Of a stretch of 64,000 nucleotides of DNA, positions 34,435 to 45,278 are shown piece after piece. Source of the stretch: Neoechinorhynchus agilis (lineage: Eukaryota > Acanthocephala); contig JBMGUZ010000004.1 in NCBI GenBank assembly GCA_051530055.1, positions 1 through 64,000 of the forward strand, in the 5' to 3' direction. Below the pieces are notes generated by a model. The model saw nothing but the letters and a program-made list of their open reading frames with translations. It made no database searches and was not told the DNA's origin. The translations under genes and the position numbers were made by a program. Position 1 is the first letter of the stretch, and the number at the start of each line of letters is the position of its first letter.

Positions 34435-34551
34435 TGTTGACATGGTGGATGAACCAAACAGCGGACCAGTTTTTCAACAAAACTGTTTTTGTACAACACA
34501 CACTATTTTATGCCCATTTACGCTAGCGCAATCAATAGCGTACTTACCACA
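34435..34551 (-). repeat. 5' LTR of the nested gypsy element
   Basis: Direct repeat of 30209-30324. On the minus strand it runs TGTGGTAAGTACGC to CATGTCAACA, giving the usual TG...CA ends. R2-7 coding sequence resumes immediately outside it. Confidence 0.93.
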
Positions 34552-34708
34552 ATATCAAGCCTTCGAACTTCTTGCAATTCCTCGTCTAGACAACGCGAAT
34601 AGCAAGGGGGAGAGGGGATCCACTTGCTTTACTCCTCTTCGGAAATTAATAGGGTCTGGCGTTGGGCATACGGATCTTCGTACTGCTTCCGCAGTAAGAG
34701 CTCATCAC

Positions 34709-35629
34709 TTATCTTTGCAGATAGTGAGGACACCCTATTTTACGAAGCGATTCCTCTATGGCAGCCTGTGAAACAGTGTCAAAGGCACTCTTTATGTCGA
34801 GCACACCCACCGCAAAAGGTTTCCTGTTTGCCCGCTTTTCTTTAACAACACTACGAAGAGTTAGTGGATTAGCCATACATGCCGACGGGTCAAACGCCGT
34901 TTGTCCAGCGTCCAGACAGCATACTCTTCGAAGCCGCTTTAGAATGATGCGATGCAAGACACGCATTAAAATGGAGGAGGTCGTAATCGGTCTCCAACCG
35001 GCCTGAGTTTGCAGCTTCTTCGGTGACGCACTTGATTTGGGCAACAGGATAGTTTTGGACTCATTCCACGATTGTGGCGGGCCTCCGTGTTGCATGACGA
35101 AGTTAAAGAGCAACGTCATACCCAGAAGTAACGGATCGAAGGCTCGGACATGTCGAACCGTTATCTTATCCGGACCCGATGCGCTTGAAGACTTAATGCT
35201 TTTGAGGGCATCTTCGACTTCCACCGATGTGAGGACTGGCCAACGTTCCTCTGGAGACTGCTGTTGATCTGCAACAGTACTCTTTAGCAGATTCGCAGGT
35301 TGGACGTTCCCTTCAAATAGACGACGATAATGGTCAATTGTTTCTTGCGGATTCAGTTCATATTCCCTTCTCTCTGCATTTTTAAACACCTCAGCTGCAA
35401 GCTTCGGGGTGTTGTCAAAATCCAGGGCGCGATTTCGTCTCCTCTTGAGCCCACCGTCTTGGTATCTCGTAATACCGCGACATCTAACACATGGATAAAT
35501 GCCGTATACGTCGATCCACACATTGTAAGCGTGTGTTCCAATCCCGGCACAAAAGATTCGACGCACTTGTCTTTCTAAAGGCGAATTTACCGACAAATCA
35601 CTTGAGTATACTGGAGTGGCAGCGAACAA
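34709..35629 (-). pseudogene. R2-7 N-domain end and RT start
   Basis: 306 codons with FAATPVYSSDLSVNSPLERQ, YPCVRCRGITRYQDGGLKRR, DHYRRLFEGN, SASGPDKITVRHVRAFDP, PKSSASPKKLQTQAGWRPIT and motif A VLDIKSAFDTVSQAAIEESL. It aligns along its length with R2-5. It leaves frame at LRKIGCPHYLQR and continues in other frames as GVKQ-DPLSPLLF up to the gypsy insertion point. Confidence 0.85.
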
Positions 35630-35718
35630 GGGGATACTACGCTATTCTTTAAAAGACCTCCAAGTTGGACTTCCAGAGACACGTTAGCGTCAGAGACGTT
35701 CTGTGCAACTTGGGCATA

Positions 35719-36876
35719 TTATTCCTTGTTGTTTTGAACCTCCATTGTGACTTTCGTTACTACCTTCTTCCACAATGAAGGATTACCCAGTACGTGGTAA
35801 GCCTGAGTCAGACCTTTCCTGAGCTTAATGATCTTAAGGCCTAATGCTCGCGCTACAGAGACTTGAGGCGCCTCGTTACTCCGATCACATCGCAAGTACT
35901 GAGCATATCGCATAGTCGCCGCATTGACAAATTCACCATTAATGGAACCTTCCGATTGACGGAGGATATCTCGCTCCGTCTCAAGAAAACCTCTGTACCT
36001 TGGATGGAGGTTATTCTTGTTCAGCACGTCAACAACACTTTCATACGCCTCGACCACTGTAAAGACAGTCGACTCGATTGAACAATCTGCCATTGTGGTG
36101 CCCCCTTCACACTGGCGTCTTGACTGTGGCGTATGATTTTCATGCAAGAACTGGCGTTGCGTTTCCATGCCACTTACAAGGGTAGGTGAGCGGACAGAAG
36201 GGCTTTCTTCGTTTAATACCTCTGGAGGTTCGCGTTCCTCCTCGCTGACCAGCTCGTTGACCGATTGCTCTGTAGGCGGATCCATTCTGTCGTTTCTTTC
36301 ACTTTCCTGATTATTGGCCACGAATGAAGCCGCATCCCGTCTACATTTGCAGACATTCATGTGGCTCCGGACAGACACATAATTGTCCGACCTGTATGCC
36401 GAACACGCCGGGCATTGATACAACACTGATGTTGATCCGTGTTCGTGCATAAGGTGGTCCTTCAAGACTTTGGTCCGGTTACTCCCGTGGAATGTGGCGT
36501 AGCATTCTGAGCATTCCACGGGTCCCTCTGGCTCTTTGTTAGCGATGATAAGGCCACCTTTCCCTGCTAAATGGGCCACTTTTACGACTGTCTCTTCATC
36601 AAATAGGGCTGCTGCCTTTGGCGGGTTCTTTTTGGAGCACGTCTTAAAGTGTAGGCCAATTGAACAGATGGACTCCTTCGTCAGTCCACATATACCACAC
36701 ATCCATTCCACAGCCTGCTTGTGGAATGATGTCATGTGCTCGCTAATCAATCTCACTTTCGTCTTTCCGGTAAATATCACTTTCGGCTTGCAATCTGGGC
36801 ATTCAATACATTCCTGGTGGACCCGATGGTACTGCAGGTATACTTTTGCATGCCGTTGTTCATTGGTTAGCGCCAT
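35719..36876 (-). CDS. R2-7 zinc-finger and N-domain frame
   Basis: 385 codons opening at the ATG in the conserved AGATGGCG box. Four fingers are complete: C26-C29-H47-H52 (CCHH), C60-C63-H76-C80 (CCHC), C122-C125-H141-H146 (CCHH), C155-C158-H172-C176 (CCHC). They form two CCHH-CCHC pairs, which suggests a tandem duplication. A linker rich in Glu and Ser follows (about 185-230), then the N-domain with EAYESVVDVLNKNNLHPRYR and GLKIIKLRKGL. It stops within VTMEVQNNKE, where R2-5 continues. In R2 proteins such fingers bind the 28S target and position second-strand cleavage (family knowledge). Most described R2 clades have one to three fingers. Confidence 0.9.
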   Translation of the reverse strand: MALTNEQRHAKVYLQYHRVHQECIECPDCKPKVIFTGKTKVRLISEHMTSFHKQAVEWMCGICGLTKESICSIGLHFKTCSKKNPPKAAALFDEETVVKVAHLAGKGGLIIANKEPEGPVECSECYATFHGSNRTKVLKDHLMHEHGSTSVLYQCPACSAYRSDNYVSVRSHMNVCKCRRDAASFVANNQESERNDRMDPPTEQSVNELVSEEEREPPEVLNEESPSVRSPTLVSGMETQRQFLHENHTPQSRRQCEGGTTMADCSIESTVFTVVEAYESVVDVLNKNNLHPRYRGFLETERDILRQSEGSINGEFVNAATMRYAQYLRCDRSNEAPQVSVARALGLKIIKLRKGLTQAYHVLGNPSLWKKVVTKVTMEVQNNKE

Positions 36877-36958
36877 CTAGAATGAGGAGCGCCAAGTCCT
36901 CGGTGGAAGGGGGTGTATCCGATGACTCGTCGTCAATTATTTGGTTTCTTTCAGAAGA

Positions 36959-37011
36959 AGTCATAGTTACGTCCACCGTTTACCCGCGCTTAAATTAGTT
37001 TCTTCACTTTA

Positions 37012-37042
<31 letters not shown>

Positions 37043-37245
37043 CGTCAACACCGATTACAGCTATCGCAATGCTTTGTTTTAATTAAACAGTTGGATTCCC
37101 CTTGTCCATACCAGTTCTAGGCCAGCTGTTTAACGCTGATCGGATCCCCGCGCAAGAAGCGAGCGTCTCCCTCCTCCGCAAATAGACATCATTCGGTAGG
37201 GTGGGGCGTTTTCTCGTCCCTACACTTCTGCGCAGAATCGGCACT
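36959..37245 (-). pseudogene. 28S fragment, 5' flank of R2-7
   Basis: Minus-strand 28S. Going toward R2-7 it reads GAACTGGTATGGACAAGGGG, then TGTTTAATTAAAACAAAGCA, GTGTTGACGCAATGTGATTT, CTGCCCAGTGCTCTGAATGT, and CGGGTAAACGGTGGACGTAA to CTATGACT. About 290 bp are kept, up to 9 bp short of the R2 nick position. The distal end abuts a gypsy fossil. Confidence 0.95.
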
Positions 37246-39663
37246 TTGGATTCTTGAGATGCTTCAACTTCTTGATCATCAATTTACTATTCTACTTTTA
37301 CGGCGATTGTTTCTTTGCTTTCTTCATTCTCGTCTGGCCCTGCTTCTTGCCCCGAATGCTTCTCTTCAGCAGTTCTTTCTACTTGGTTTCTCGGCTCGGT
37401 CTTTACGATTGCCTCTTCCCGCTTTCTTATCTTGTTTGCATGTGTTCGACGCGTTCCCATATCGGTGTCCACTTCATAGGATAGTGGACCATTTCGTTCT
37501 GCGATTGTCGCCTCCTGATATTTTCCAGTTTGCATATTTCTCCACCATACGGGAACTCCTATGCCAAAACTTGTTTCCTTCGCGGAAGCTTGATCGTGGT
37601 GCGCCTTGGATTTGTCCGACCTATCTTCGTGCCAACTTTTTTAGACCATGCCTCCAATTATCGAAAATTGTCGGTATTCGTCGACGAATTATAGCTTCTG
37701 AGGGACTTTTACCGGTGGTCGAATGCGGTGTATTGCGGTTGACTTCCAGGAATCACCAGAGATTGGTATTCCTATGGTCCGGTCCTCTTTTCAGTACTCG
37801 GTCCTTTAATGTTTGGACGAATCTTTTTGCCAAACCGTTTGTCTGCCGGTGGTACGGACTTGCCTTGATGTGTGTTATGCATTCGTCCATGCAGAACTTC
37901 CGAAAGGCAGCAGCTATCAATTATGGACCGTTGTCGCTAACAATTTGCTTCGGTGAGCCCCATATAGCGAACATTCCTCTCAATTTCTTAACTAGCGATT
38001 CTGACGTCCATTGCTTTGCTGGAATCACCTCCGGCCACTTGCTGTGAGCGTCCACCAACACCATATATAGCAATCCGTGGACCGGACCGGCGAAGTCGAC
38101 ATGAATTCGTTCCCACGGTTGCTTGGGATAGTCCCACATTAGCAGCGGATGTTCCTCCGTTCTTGGACGAATCATTTGGCAGCTGCCATCCAACTGAGGC
38201 CACCACACATAATACCGGGCATAGCTTTTCATTGCCGCCTCCCCTGGATGCCCGCTGTGCAGGATCGACAAGACTCGCGTTCTAAGGGACTCCGGGATCA
38301 CAATGCGCTGTAGTCACATTAACATTCCATTTTCGCATGAGATTTCATTTCGTCTATTGTAGAACGCCTTATCGTTTGCAGCAACAGTTTCGGGCCAACC
38401 AAACTTCATGTATCGACAAATTCTTTGCAATTGATGATCCCTTCTCGATTCGTTTCTGATCAGGAACGCCGACAATCCAATCTGATCACTTTTCTCTTGC
38501 TGCAAGCAATATAGATTATCGAAAGTTTCTATCGCCCGCTCTCAATGGGTGACCGTGATAGCGCATCGGCGTAGACGTTTTGTTTGTAGGACACGTTTTG
38601 AATTGCATAGTTATAGTTCGTCAACAACAAGGCTCATCTCACCATACGATCGTTCGACATTTTGGAAAGATCCCATTCAGGTCCAAATATATATGTTAAG
38701 GCCTTATGGTAGGTCCATATCTGAAATTCGCGACCATAAAGATTCATGTGAAAACGTTTGACTCCAAACATGATCGACAAAGCTTCCTTATCTGTTGTAC
38801 AATACCGAGATTCCGTCTCGGAGAATACCCTCGACACGAATGAGATGGGTAAGAGTTCGTTTTTCTTATTCAGATTGCATAGAACTGCTCCGAGTCCACT
38901 ATTACTTGCGTCGCAAGCGAGAAAGAGGGCTTTGGCTTGTGAATATGGAACTAGCGTATGTGGTATTGATAGGATCTCTTTGGCTTTACGGATCGCATCT
39001 TCCTCTTTTTCTGTCCACACAAATCGCTTCTATTTCCGTGTTAGATCATATAAAGGCTTACAGATGTCTGATGCCAACCCCTGCCATGATTTAAGATTCT
39101 GTTTTGTAGTTGGTCGTGGAGCATCTCTTATAGCTCGTGTCCGCTCTTCGTATGGTCGGATAGAATTCTCCTTTATAACGAAGCCCAGGTACTCTATCTT
39201 ATCTGTATAAAACGAACATTTTTGTTTAGAAACTGTAAGTCCAACTTCACGAAATCTCTCCAACAATCGCCTCAAGCTTTTTATATGGTCTTCTTCGGTA
39301 TCCGAAACGATTATCAGGTCTATGTATGCATGGATTCCGCCAATGTCCTTGATTGTTGAATCGATGTAACTCTGAAAAATCGCTGGAGCGTTGGAGATGC
39401 CAGATGGTAACCTGATGTATCGGAAATATCCCCACGGCGTCGATATTGTTAATAAGTGTTGATAGGATTGACTTACTGGGATTTGCAGGTAAGCGTTTGT
39501 TAGGTCTAGCTTAGAAAATATCTTACCGTTCGAAATATTATTCAGCATATCTTCGATACTGGGCATCTGATACGATTCTGTGCTCAAGTATCGATTGATA
39601 GTAACCTTAAAATCTGCGCAAATTCGCAGTTTCCCGGCAGGCTTCCTTACGATCACCATCGAG
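37246..39663 (-). mobile_element. Ty3/gypsy fossil: RT to integrase, no LTRs
   Basis: Minus-strand LTR-retrotransposon body. It starts within the RT (KLRICADFKVTINRYLSTES, about 39640), continues to RNase H with LFLACDASNSGLGAVL (about 38920) and an integrase (about 38300-37650), and ends in a charged C-terminal region near 37290. Gag, protease and LTRs are missing. It is broken in several places and belongs to a different lineage from the other two gypsy bodies. The 5' edge is fused to a LINE fragment and the 3' edge lies next to 28S DNA. Confidence 0.85.
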
Positions 39664-40145
39664 GTAGAAAATAAATACCAAGTATACGAACAGAGGAGAG
39701 ACGATTGATAGGAAAAAAAGAAGCGGCTGATCGGAAGAGCTATTTGAGATTGAGGGGCGATTTCAAAACACTTTGTTAAGTTAAGGGTAAGACATTTAGA
39801 GGGGCAAAATGCTTGAACGTGAGAAATCTCGTTAGAAGTAATTGAGAGTGAGAGGGGAGCCGGTGCATGCGTAATAATTGTAAGATCATCAGCATACAAG
39901 AAGTGTTTAGGATAAGAAGAGGGTGGAATAAGATAGTTCAGGAAAACATTGAAAAGAATGGGGGGGGGAAACAGCTCTTCGGGAACTCCCTTGCTGATTG
40001 CTAGGGTGTTCGAGGTGATGCTCCCTACTTCGATAAATTGTAATCTATTGTTTAGAAAAGAATTTCAAGCATTTGATTTGCCAGGCGCCACGACCAAATT
40101 TAAAGCATGTGTCAAGGAGAAGATTGATCGCCGGAATCAGAAGTT
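39664..40145 (-). pseudogene. CR1/Jockey-like LINE RT fragment
   Basis: Minus strand: LQFIEVGSITSNTLAISKGV, then a motif B region ending ILFNVFLNYLIPPSSYP, then YADDLTIITHAP (motif C), SLSITSNEISHVQAFCPSKC and LTLNLTKCFEIAPQSQIALP. It is decayed around motif B. It then runs straight into gypsy RT sequence in the same frame, which makes a spurious 289-codon frame of LINE plus gypsy. Related copies are at 28471-28825 and 62240-62700. Confidence 0.78.
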
Positions 40146-42325
40146 TTATGAATGTCGATTTGCGTCGAGGTTATGAAGAAGATAATCGTAGACGCAAAGA
40201 GGGGTGAAAGGTTAACATTTAAAATGTGCCTAATTGTGGACATAAAATCATCAAAGAAAAGCTTAAGATCTTTATAAAGCCGATTGGAAAGTGCAATAAA
40301 ATAAACTGTGTCTTGGATAGACTTAGGGATAAGCTGATTTTATGTAAAGATAAAATCAGATAATCAACACATTGTTTTATTAGGAGGTTCATCTTAGCCA
40401 CCCTGTGGGTTTTAATTACAAAAGTTATGTGGAATTATTGTTCACTTCTACATCCGGAAAATGATTATTTATTAACGACCTTTCGAACCTCGTCGGCTTC
40501 ATCATCCGTTTGTTTGTTAGTTAACATGTAAAGTTTTGTGTTAGGTATTTGGAAAGCAGTAGAAATAAAATAGGCGAAAGCGGCGAACACTGCGGTACTC
40601 CAGTCAGAGGATATAATAACGTTTTTGAGGTGGCATGGTCGTAATAGAAAGATTTCGTGAATAATATATTATAGATTCTAGAGATAACATTGCAAGGAAT
40701 GCAAAAAATTCTAGAATTTCCCTAATAAAATGAAGAGATATTTTGCCAAATTCTAGAGACTCCCACGGTTAAAATAGCCCGGATGGGTATGCTTGAGTTA
40801 CTAAAACTGGAACAAAAATAGGTTAGTACTAAGTAACGAAGGTTATTGGAATAATTAACAGATTTTTTACCGTTTTTACCCCGAAAAAATCCGTGTCGAT
40901 ATATTGTATCCCCTCCAAGCATAGGGAGAGCAATTGAGCACCAGTTTTGCAAAAAGTAAATAGAATCCTGCGACAGAAGATTAAAAATTTGGTGCCAGTG
41001 ATGCTATTAGAAGAGGATAATTTTTGATTCATCGGTTATACTTTTAGCATGTCATTAAGAATCAGGTCAGAACGGATTGCTATTAAGCTGCGAAAAACTA
41101 TAGATGGCATATTGCAATTAGCACAACTTAGTGAGTGAAATTCAAATACTGTACCAAGAATATTATCTAACGTGACGGATTTTTGACAGTTTGAAAGTTT
41201 CGGCTTCCAGTTGGTGAAATTTATCTTAGATAAAACGTTTCACCACCCAGGGGAAAAGTTCACGGTTTCTAAAAAAGCACTTTCATGTCGTTGTTGCTAC
41301 CTGCATCTAGCAGTCCAGTGGCGTTTCTAAGGAACTTTATGGAGAAGAACGTCGTTACCCTGTTTAGCTAAGTATAGTTATCACCTCAGAATACAAAAGG
41401 ATCTGCTTTCACACGATCTAAAGAAGGCCTGTTCTGGTTTATAGAGATAGATGCTAGCAGTCAACATACCTAAGATTAACCTGATAAAATTGATGAGATA
41501 AAAGGTTATTGATTACAAAACGAAGGAGCGCGTTCCGTGTGAGCTTATAAGCAATGAGTCATTGGGTAGGCAGGACCATAGTGCAACGTCGTGTCTAGCA
41601 AAGTAAAACAAAAATACTTGACCTTTCACTCGAAGTAAGAAATTAATATTCCTCTAATATACGAAGAGATCTAAGAATGAATGAGTGTTGTTTCTGACCA
41701 AATAAAAAGAGGGATTCAGTGGTATCGTAAAGTCGAGATTTCTTACTGCGTTAACTATTGGTTTAATCGATTTAATTAAGGGATCATTAAAATCTCCAAC
41801 TATAACATCGATGTTAGATTTGAGAAGCCACTTAAGCCTATTTTTAGTGGAGGGACGAAGCGTAAAATCGGGTCTTATGTATAAGTTCACAATGGTAAAT
41901 TGCTGCTTATTGAATAAAAAAAATTAAAGAGGGAGTTGGGCAATTCATTCGAAAGGAATGAAGAGATAACATTTGCATTGAGCGATAACTCAAAAATTGA
42001 AATGAGACCTGCCTGCCTTCTAGTCTATTACTCGGCTAAAGTCCGTTGGTGAGGAATTGAGCTCTTTGTTAAGTTGTGGAGACTGAAGATCTAATTGGGC
42101 AGCTTGGAATTTAGGAAGTCGCGAGAAAGGAACAGCCATTTTTGGATTGTTAAGTAGAACTTCATTGTTCCACCTAAATGATTCGACGATTTGATGCTTT
42201 TTACGCGGTGGTTTTTGAATGAACGAACCCACGGGGTAACGCTTTAATATAACATTGATTGTTTAGGCATGACCGGATTGAACTGGATAATTAATATGTG
42301 TGATAATCTTTTAATGAAATAGGAA
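40146..42325 (-). pseudogene. Second LINE, endonuclease to RT, heavily decayed
   Basis: Minus-strand traces of a non-LTR element. An endonuclease piece at 41890-41654 reads LKSNIDVIVGDFNDPLIKS (GDFN motif) with HSFLDLFVY. An RT piece at 40605-40560 reads GVPQCSPLSPILF (motif B, with Cys where Gly is usual). A frame at 42232-42020 may be upstream coding. The rest is riddled with stops. The block is missing between the matching sequences at 28825, so it is either an insertion here or a deletion there. At 40500-40470 the minus strand reads GATGATGAAGCCGACGAGGT followed by TCGAAAGG, a hammerhead-like motif. Confidence 0.6.
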
Positions 42326-42812
42326 AAAATAGGCCTTTTGATTTACGTTTGAAAATGTCTATTGGATAGAAGGTCCTTCGAGTTGTACATCCTTTTCAAG
42401 GAGCTGATTTCTGTATTCGAATTAAGGAGAGCGAGCAATTGCATTCTTACTCCGTGATTAAGTGAACCCTTTTAAGATAGGATGTCCGTTTGTCATTCTC
42501 CGCTGCATAGTTAGCTTGCTATTTTTTAAAACTAAGTCCTTCACCAAATCGTTCCATCTGGTTGAAAACATATTTTATATGCTGCCAGCTTTACAAATCG
42601 GTTATAAATTTTCATTCGGGGAAACTTAAAACTGCACTTTAATTCAGCAATGAACATCTTTCATGGAATACCTAAAAAAAGAATAAAATCCATGATAATT
42701 TAAAGACTTCGAGCAAGCAGACTACATTACTAATTGTCACAAATTATTTCGATTAAAAAATGAAGATTAAAATTTAAACGTGCGCCAAATAATTTCACGG
42801 ACTATATTTCTT
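42326..42812 (-). repeat. Composite repeat CR, copy 4 (partial)
   Basis: Minus strand with the CR distal half: GTGCGCCAAATAATTTCACG on the plus strand, CTGCTTGCTCGAAGTCTTTA on the minus strand, then GGTTCACTTAATCACGG. The R2-derived head is absent. Closely matches 28826-29310. Confidence 0.78.
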
Positions 42813-43718
42813 TCAATCAGCTAATGTTCAGAACTTTTTAACTTTCAGTGATGTAGTTAATTTCACGAAACGTCGACAACAAATCTAGTCATCAATTCTT
42901 AGCGGGTTCCGAGAGCTTCGACTGACGTCATTTATAAGCACTCATTCACGTCGTAGCTCATATGCTATGCCTAGCCCTTACTGGGATCTCTTCTCCGAGA
43001 TTAAGTGAACCTTTTTAAGATAAGGTGGCCGCTTGTCATTCTCCACGGCAAAGATAGGTTGCAAATTTTTGGATGCTGCATCCTTTTTTAAAACGTAGTG
43101 GTTTTTAACGTATCTAATTACGGCACCAACCGATTCATCTGATTGAATTTTTTTATTCTACCAGCTTTAAAAATCGATTGTAAATTTTCATTTGAAAAAA
43201 CATTAAAAAGCACTTAAGAAGACGATTAAAGTAGCAGTTGATTTAAAAAGACTTTCGAAAAGCACATTACATGGTTACTCTTCATAAATTATTTTTCGAT
43301 TAAAGAACAGTGATAAAAATTTAAACGCGCGCCAAATGATTACGCAAACAATAATTCTTTCGTTTTTTTTCACATTATAAATTGCTGCCTGTTTCCTATA
43401 GCTGCCTCCATGTTCCTGTGTCGTTCTTTTTTGTTCGCCTATGAAATGAGCGATTTTGGAGCTATGGGCTTATGAAGGCATCTTTGAGCGTCTGTGAACG
43501 TAAGTAATTTGTTGGAAACGTATTTTTCCCTATCAATGGAGCCTTCTGATCGATGGAGGATATCGCTCTCCGTCTCCAGAAAGCATCTGTACCTTGAATG
43601 GAAGTTATTTTCGCTTTATTCATCTACCACACTAAAGCATTACTTGGCGAGATTAGACTCAGCTCACACTCATCGAAAGCTCCTTCCCCTAAGTTCCTTG
43701 TAAGTTTAAGAATCTTCT
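42813..43718 (-). repeat. Composite repeat CR, copy 5 (diverged)
   Basis: Minus strand. It starts with an R2 N-domain scrap at about 43620-43520 (RYRCFLETESDILHRSEGSI), then the CR body with AAATGAGCGATTTTGGAGCT on the plus strand at 43443 and the distal part down to the TCATTGCTTTTATGCTATGC-like segment near 42960. It is more diverged than copies 2 and 7. Confidence 0.72.
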
Positions 43719-45050
43719 TTAGTCTGCACCTCCATTGCTCGTCTTTACGTCTGAGATTAGCGGGGCGATGTCGCATGAGGCTTCGAGCTTAACCATTAAG
43801 GATGGAATTGCATAGTCGTTTAGAAGGTTAACGTCTTTTAATAGGGTCGTGTCACTGCTTTGATTTGAGGTCTCGAGAACTTTCGCAGGGATAAGTACCT
43901 GACTCATTAATCCAAATGATGAATTTGTGGCTGTGCGAGATCGAATTCGAAGAGGAACACCGTCGCTTGGAGTTTGCCCGACAAAATCGCATTGATAGGC
44001 AGTCGCTGCGGCCCTCAAGATGAAGTGAACTGATAGTTCGTTGTAATTTTTAGTAGCATCCAGTGTCTCATTTACTGTTAGATTAGCATCAAGAATCATT
44101 TTTACTATATGAAGTGAAACAGGGTCCAAGCTGCGGTCTTTTACTCTCCTCCTTTGTCTAGGTTTCTCGAGGACGAGAAAGGCGGCGGTCACCAGTACCA
44201 TTGTTGAATTTTTCTTTAGCTTTATAATTTTGAGGCCGAGACTTGGAGCCTTGACAAAATCTGTGGCTGTGCGAAACGCATTTTGCTGGATTGAAGGACA
44301 ATCCGATGCTTCGCAATTCTGTAACCGCAACATCGAGCTTATTCTGAAGTCCGGCCTTATCCTTACTGACCAACGAAATATCATCTTCGCCATAACTGCT
44401 GCCTTTTCCAATGAGGTCTCATAGTAGACCGCCACATCTACTATATAAACTCGATCATTTATGTTTGTCCTCACAATAAGGTCGGACTTGTGTAAGTTGC
44501 CGCCGTCGTCCATAATGTGATTTTTTCTATCGACGGTGTAACTGATGCCTCGGATTGAATCTCTTTTGGCGGATTTCGCTTCTTCTGCATTTAGTGCGCC
44601 TATAAAGACTTTCTCGACGTCGTCGTGTCTTTTAATCATTTCTTCCGTCGAGAAGTCACACTGATTAATTACGTGCAAGCACGTTTCTGTTTGATGGGCG
44701 TAATGGCGACAGGCTTTTGTCCTATTGTTTGAGATCCTTGCCATAACGGCACCAACCTCTAGAAGTTCAGCTCGCATTTTTATCAATTCCGTGTATTGCC
44801 TGTGATGGCCCTGTCTGTATCTGAATGATAACATTTTTGGGTCTGCGAATCCGTTGGTAAAAGCCTGATATCCGTTTGCCTGTGTTTTTGCCTCCGCCCA
44901 TTTTTTTTCGTACTCTGCGTTAACGCCGCTTTTGCCTAGATCTCTCATAAACGATGCAAGCCATTTACTTTCTCCTTCGAGAATGCCAATAAAACTGAAG
45001 CTATTGAAATCGTTAAAATTGACTGAATTTACATTACTATTTATAAAGAA
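43719..45050 (-). pseudogene. R2-8: scrambled R2 mosaic
   Basis: A 451-codon minus-strand frame (45074-43719) made of R2 segments in the wrong order. First the region before the knuckle (QAFTNGFADPKMLSFRYRQG), then the knuckle CRHYAHQTETCLHVINQC (one Cys replaced by Tyr) and endonuclease KSDLIVRTN...VYIVDVAVYYET. Next a piece after YADD in another frame (LQNKLDVAVTELRSIGLSFN at about 44345), then the N-domain (GLKIIKLKKNSTMVLVTAAF, AATAYQCDFVGQTP), and finally the thumb (DVNLLNDYAIPSLMVKLEAS). Each junction falls inside R2. It begins beside 28S. The long frame is accidental and unlikely to make a working protein. Confidence 0.82.
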
Positions 45051-45058
45051 ACAATGAT

Positions 45059-45123
45059 GGTAGTGGTATTTCACCGGAGCGGCCTCCCACCTATTCTACG
45101 CCCATCATGTTTCTTCACAGACT

Positions 45124-45161
<38 letters not shown>

Positions 45162-45246
45162 GTTACTCTCCAAGCCCGAACCCTTGGCTGTAGTTTCGCT
45201 AGGCTACAGACAGGGACAGTAGGAATCTCATTAATTCATTCATGCA

Positions 45247-45278
<32 letters not shown>
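45059..45278 (-). pseudogene. 28S fragment between R2-9 and R2-8
   Basis: Minus-strand 28S from TAGCCAAATGCCTCGTCATC (45278) through GAGATTCCTACTGTCCCTGT, GGGGAAAGAAGACCCTGTTG, AGCTTGACTCTAGTC and GTGGGAGGCCGCTCCGGTG to AAATACCACTAC, about 220 bp. It is the normal downstream flank of R2-9. R2-8 then begins in it. Confidence 0.95.

Larger units (their letters stand above)
30209..34551 (-). mobile_element. Ty3/gypsy element nested in R2-7, nearly whole
   Basis: An LTR retrotransposon of about 4.3 kb with matching short LTRs (117 bp), a primer-binding-site candidate TGGCGACGAGGAC just inside the 5' LTR and a purine tract GCGGGGGAGGAAA before the 3' LTR. Parts in order on the minus strand: gag (about 34320-33650), nucleocapsid zinc knuckles (about 33650-33520), protease (about 33400), RT with YLDDIII (about 33000-32300), RNase H with LTCDASEEGIGAGL (about 32080-31700) and integrase (about 31300-30650). 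The flanking R2 frame is split in the middle of the RT, and ATATC/CTATC at the two ends could be the target duplication. The LTRs differ at about three positions, so it is young relative to its surroundings. It looks almost whole, with about three breaks. Confidence 0.93.
29702..36958 (-). mobile_element. R2-7: R2 LINE, internally deleted and split by a gypsy insertion
   Basis: On the minus strand the element starts at a 28S junction (AACTATGACT, 36959) and ends at the canonical 28S target (29701). Excluding the gypsy element it is about 2.9 kb. It encodes four zinc fingers and the N-domain (36876-35719), the start of the RT (35629-34709), and motif B to the YADD block on both sides of the gypsy insertion. 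It then jumps by internal deletion from YADDVLLMA directly to the endonuclease block IDFAVYYET (about 30120). RT thumb and CCHC knuckle are lost. There are frame changes near 35650 and 34715. It is inactive but preserves the best zinc-finger region of the window. Confidence 0.9.

Noticed and set aside
39030-39899. A single 289-codon RT gene
   Set aside because: The frame is half LINE motif C sequence and half gypsy RT, joined at a junction near 39663; it is two fossils side by side.
43719-45074. A host gene of 451 codons
   Set aside because: Every segment matches a part of R2, in shuffled order.
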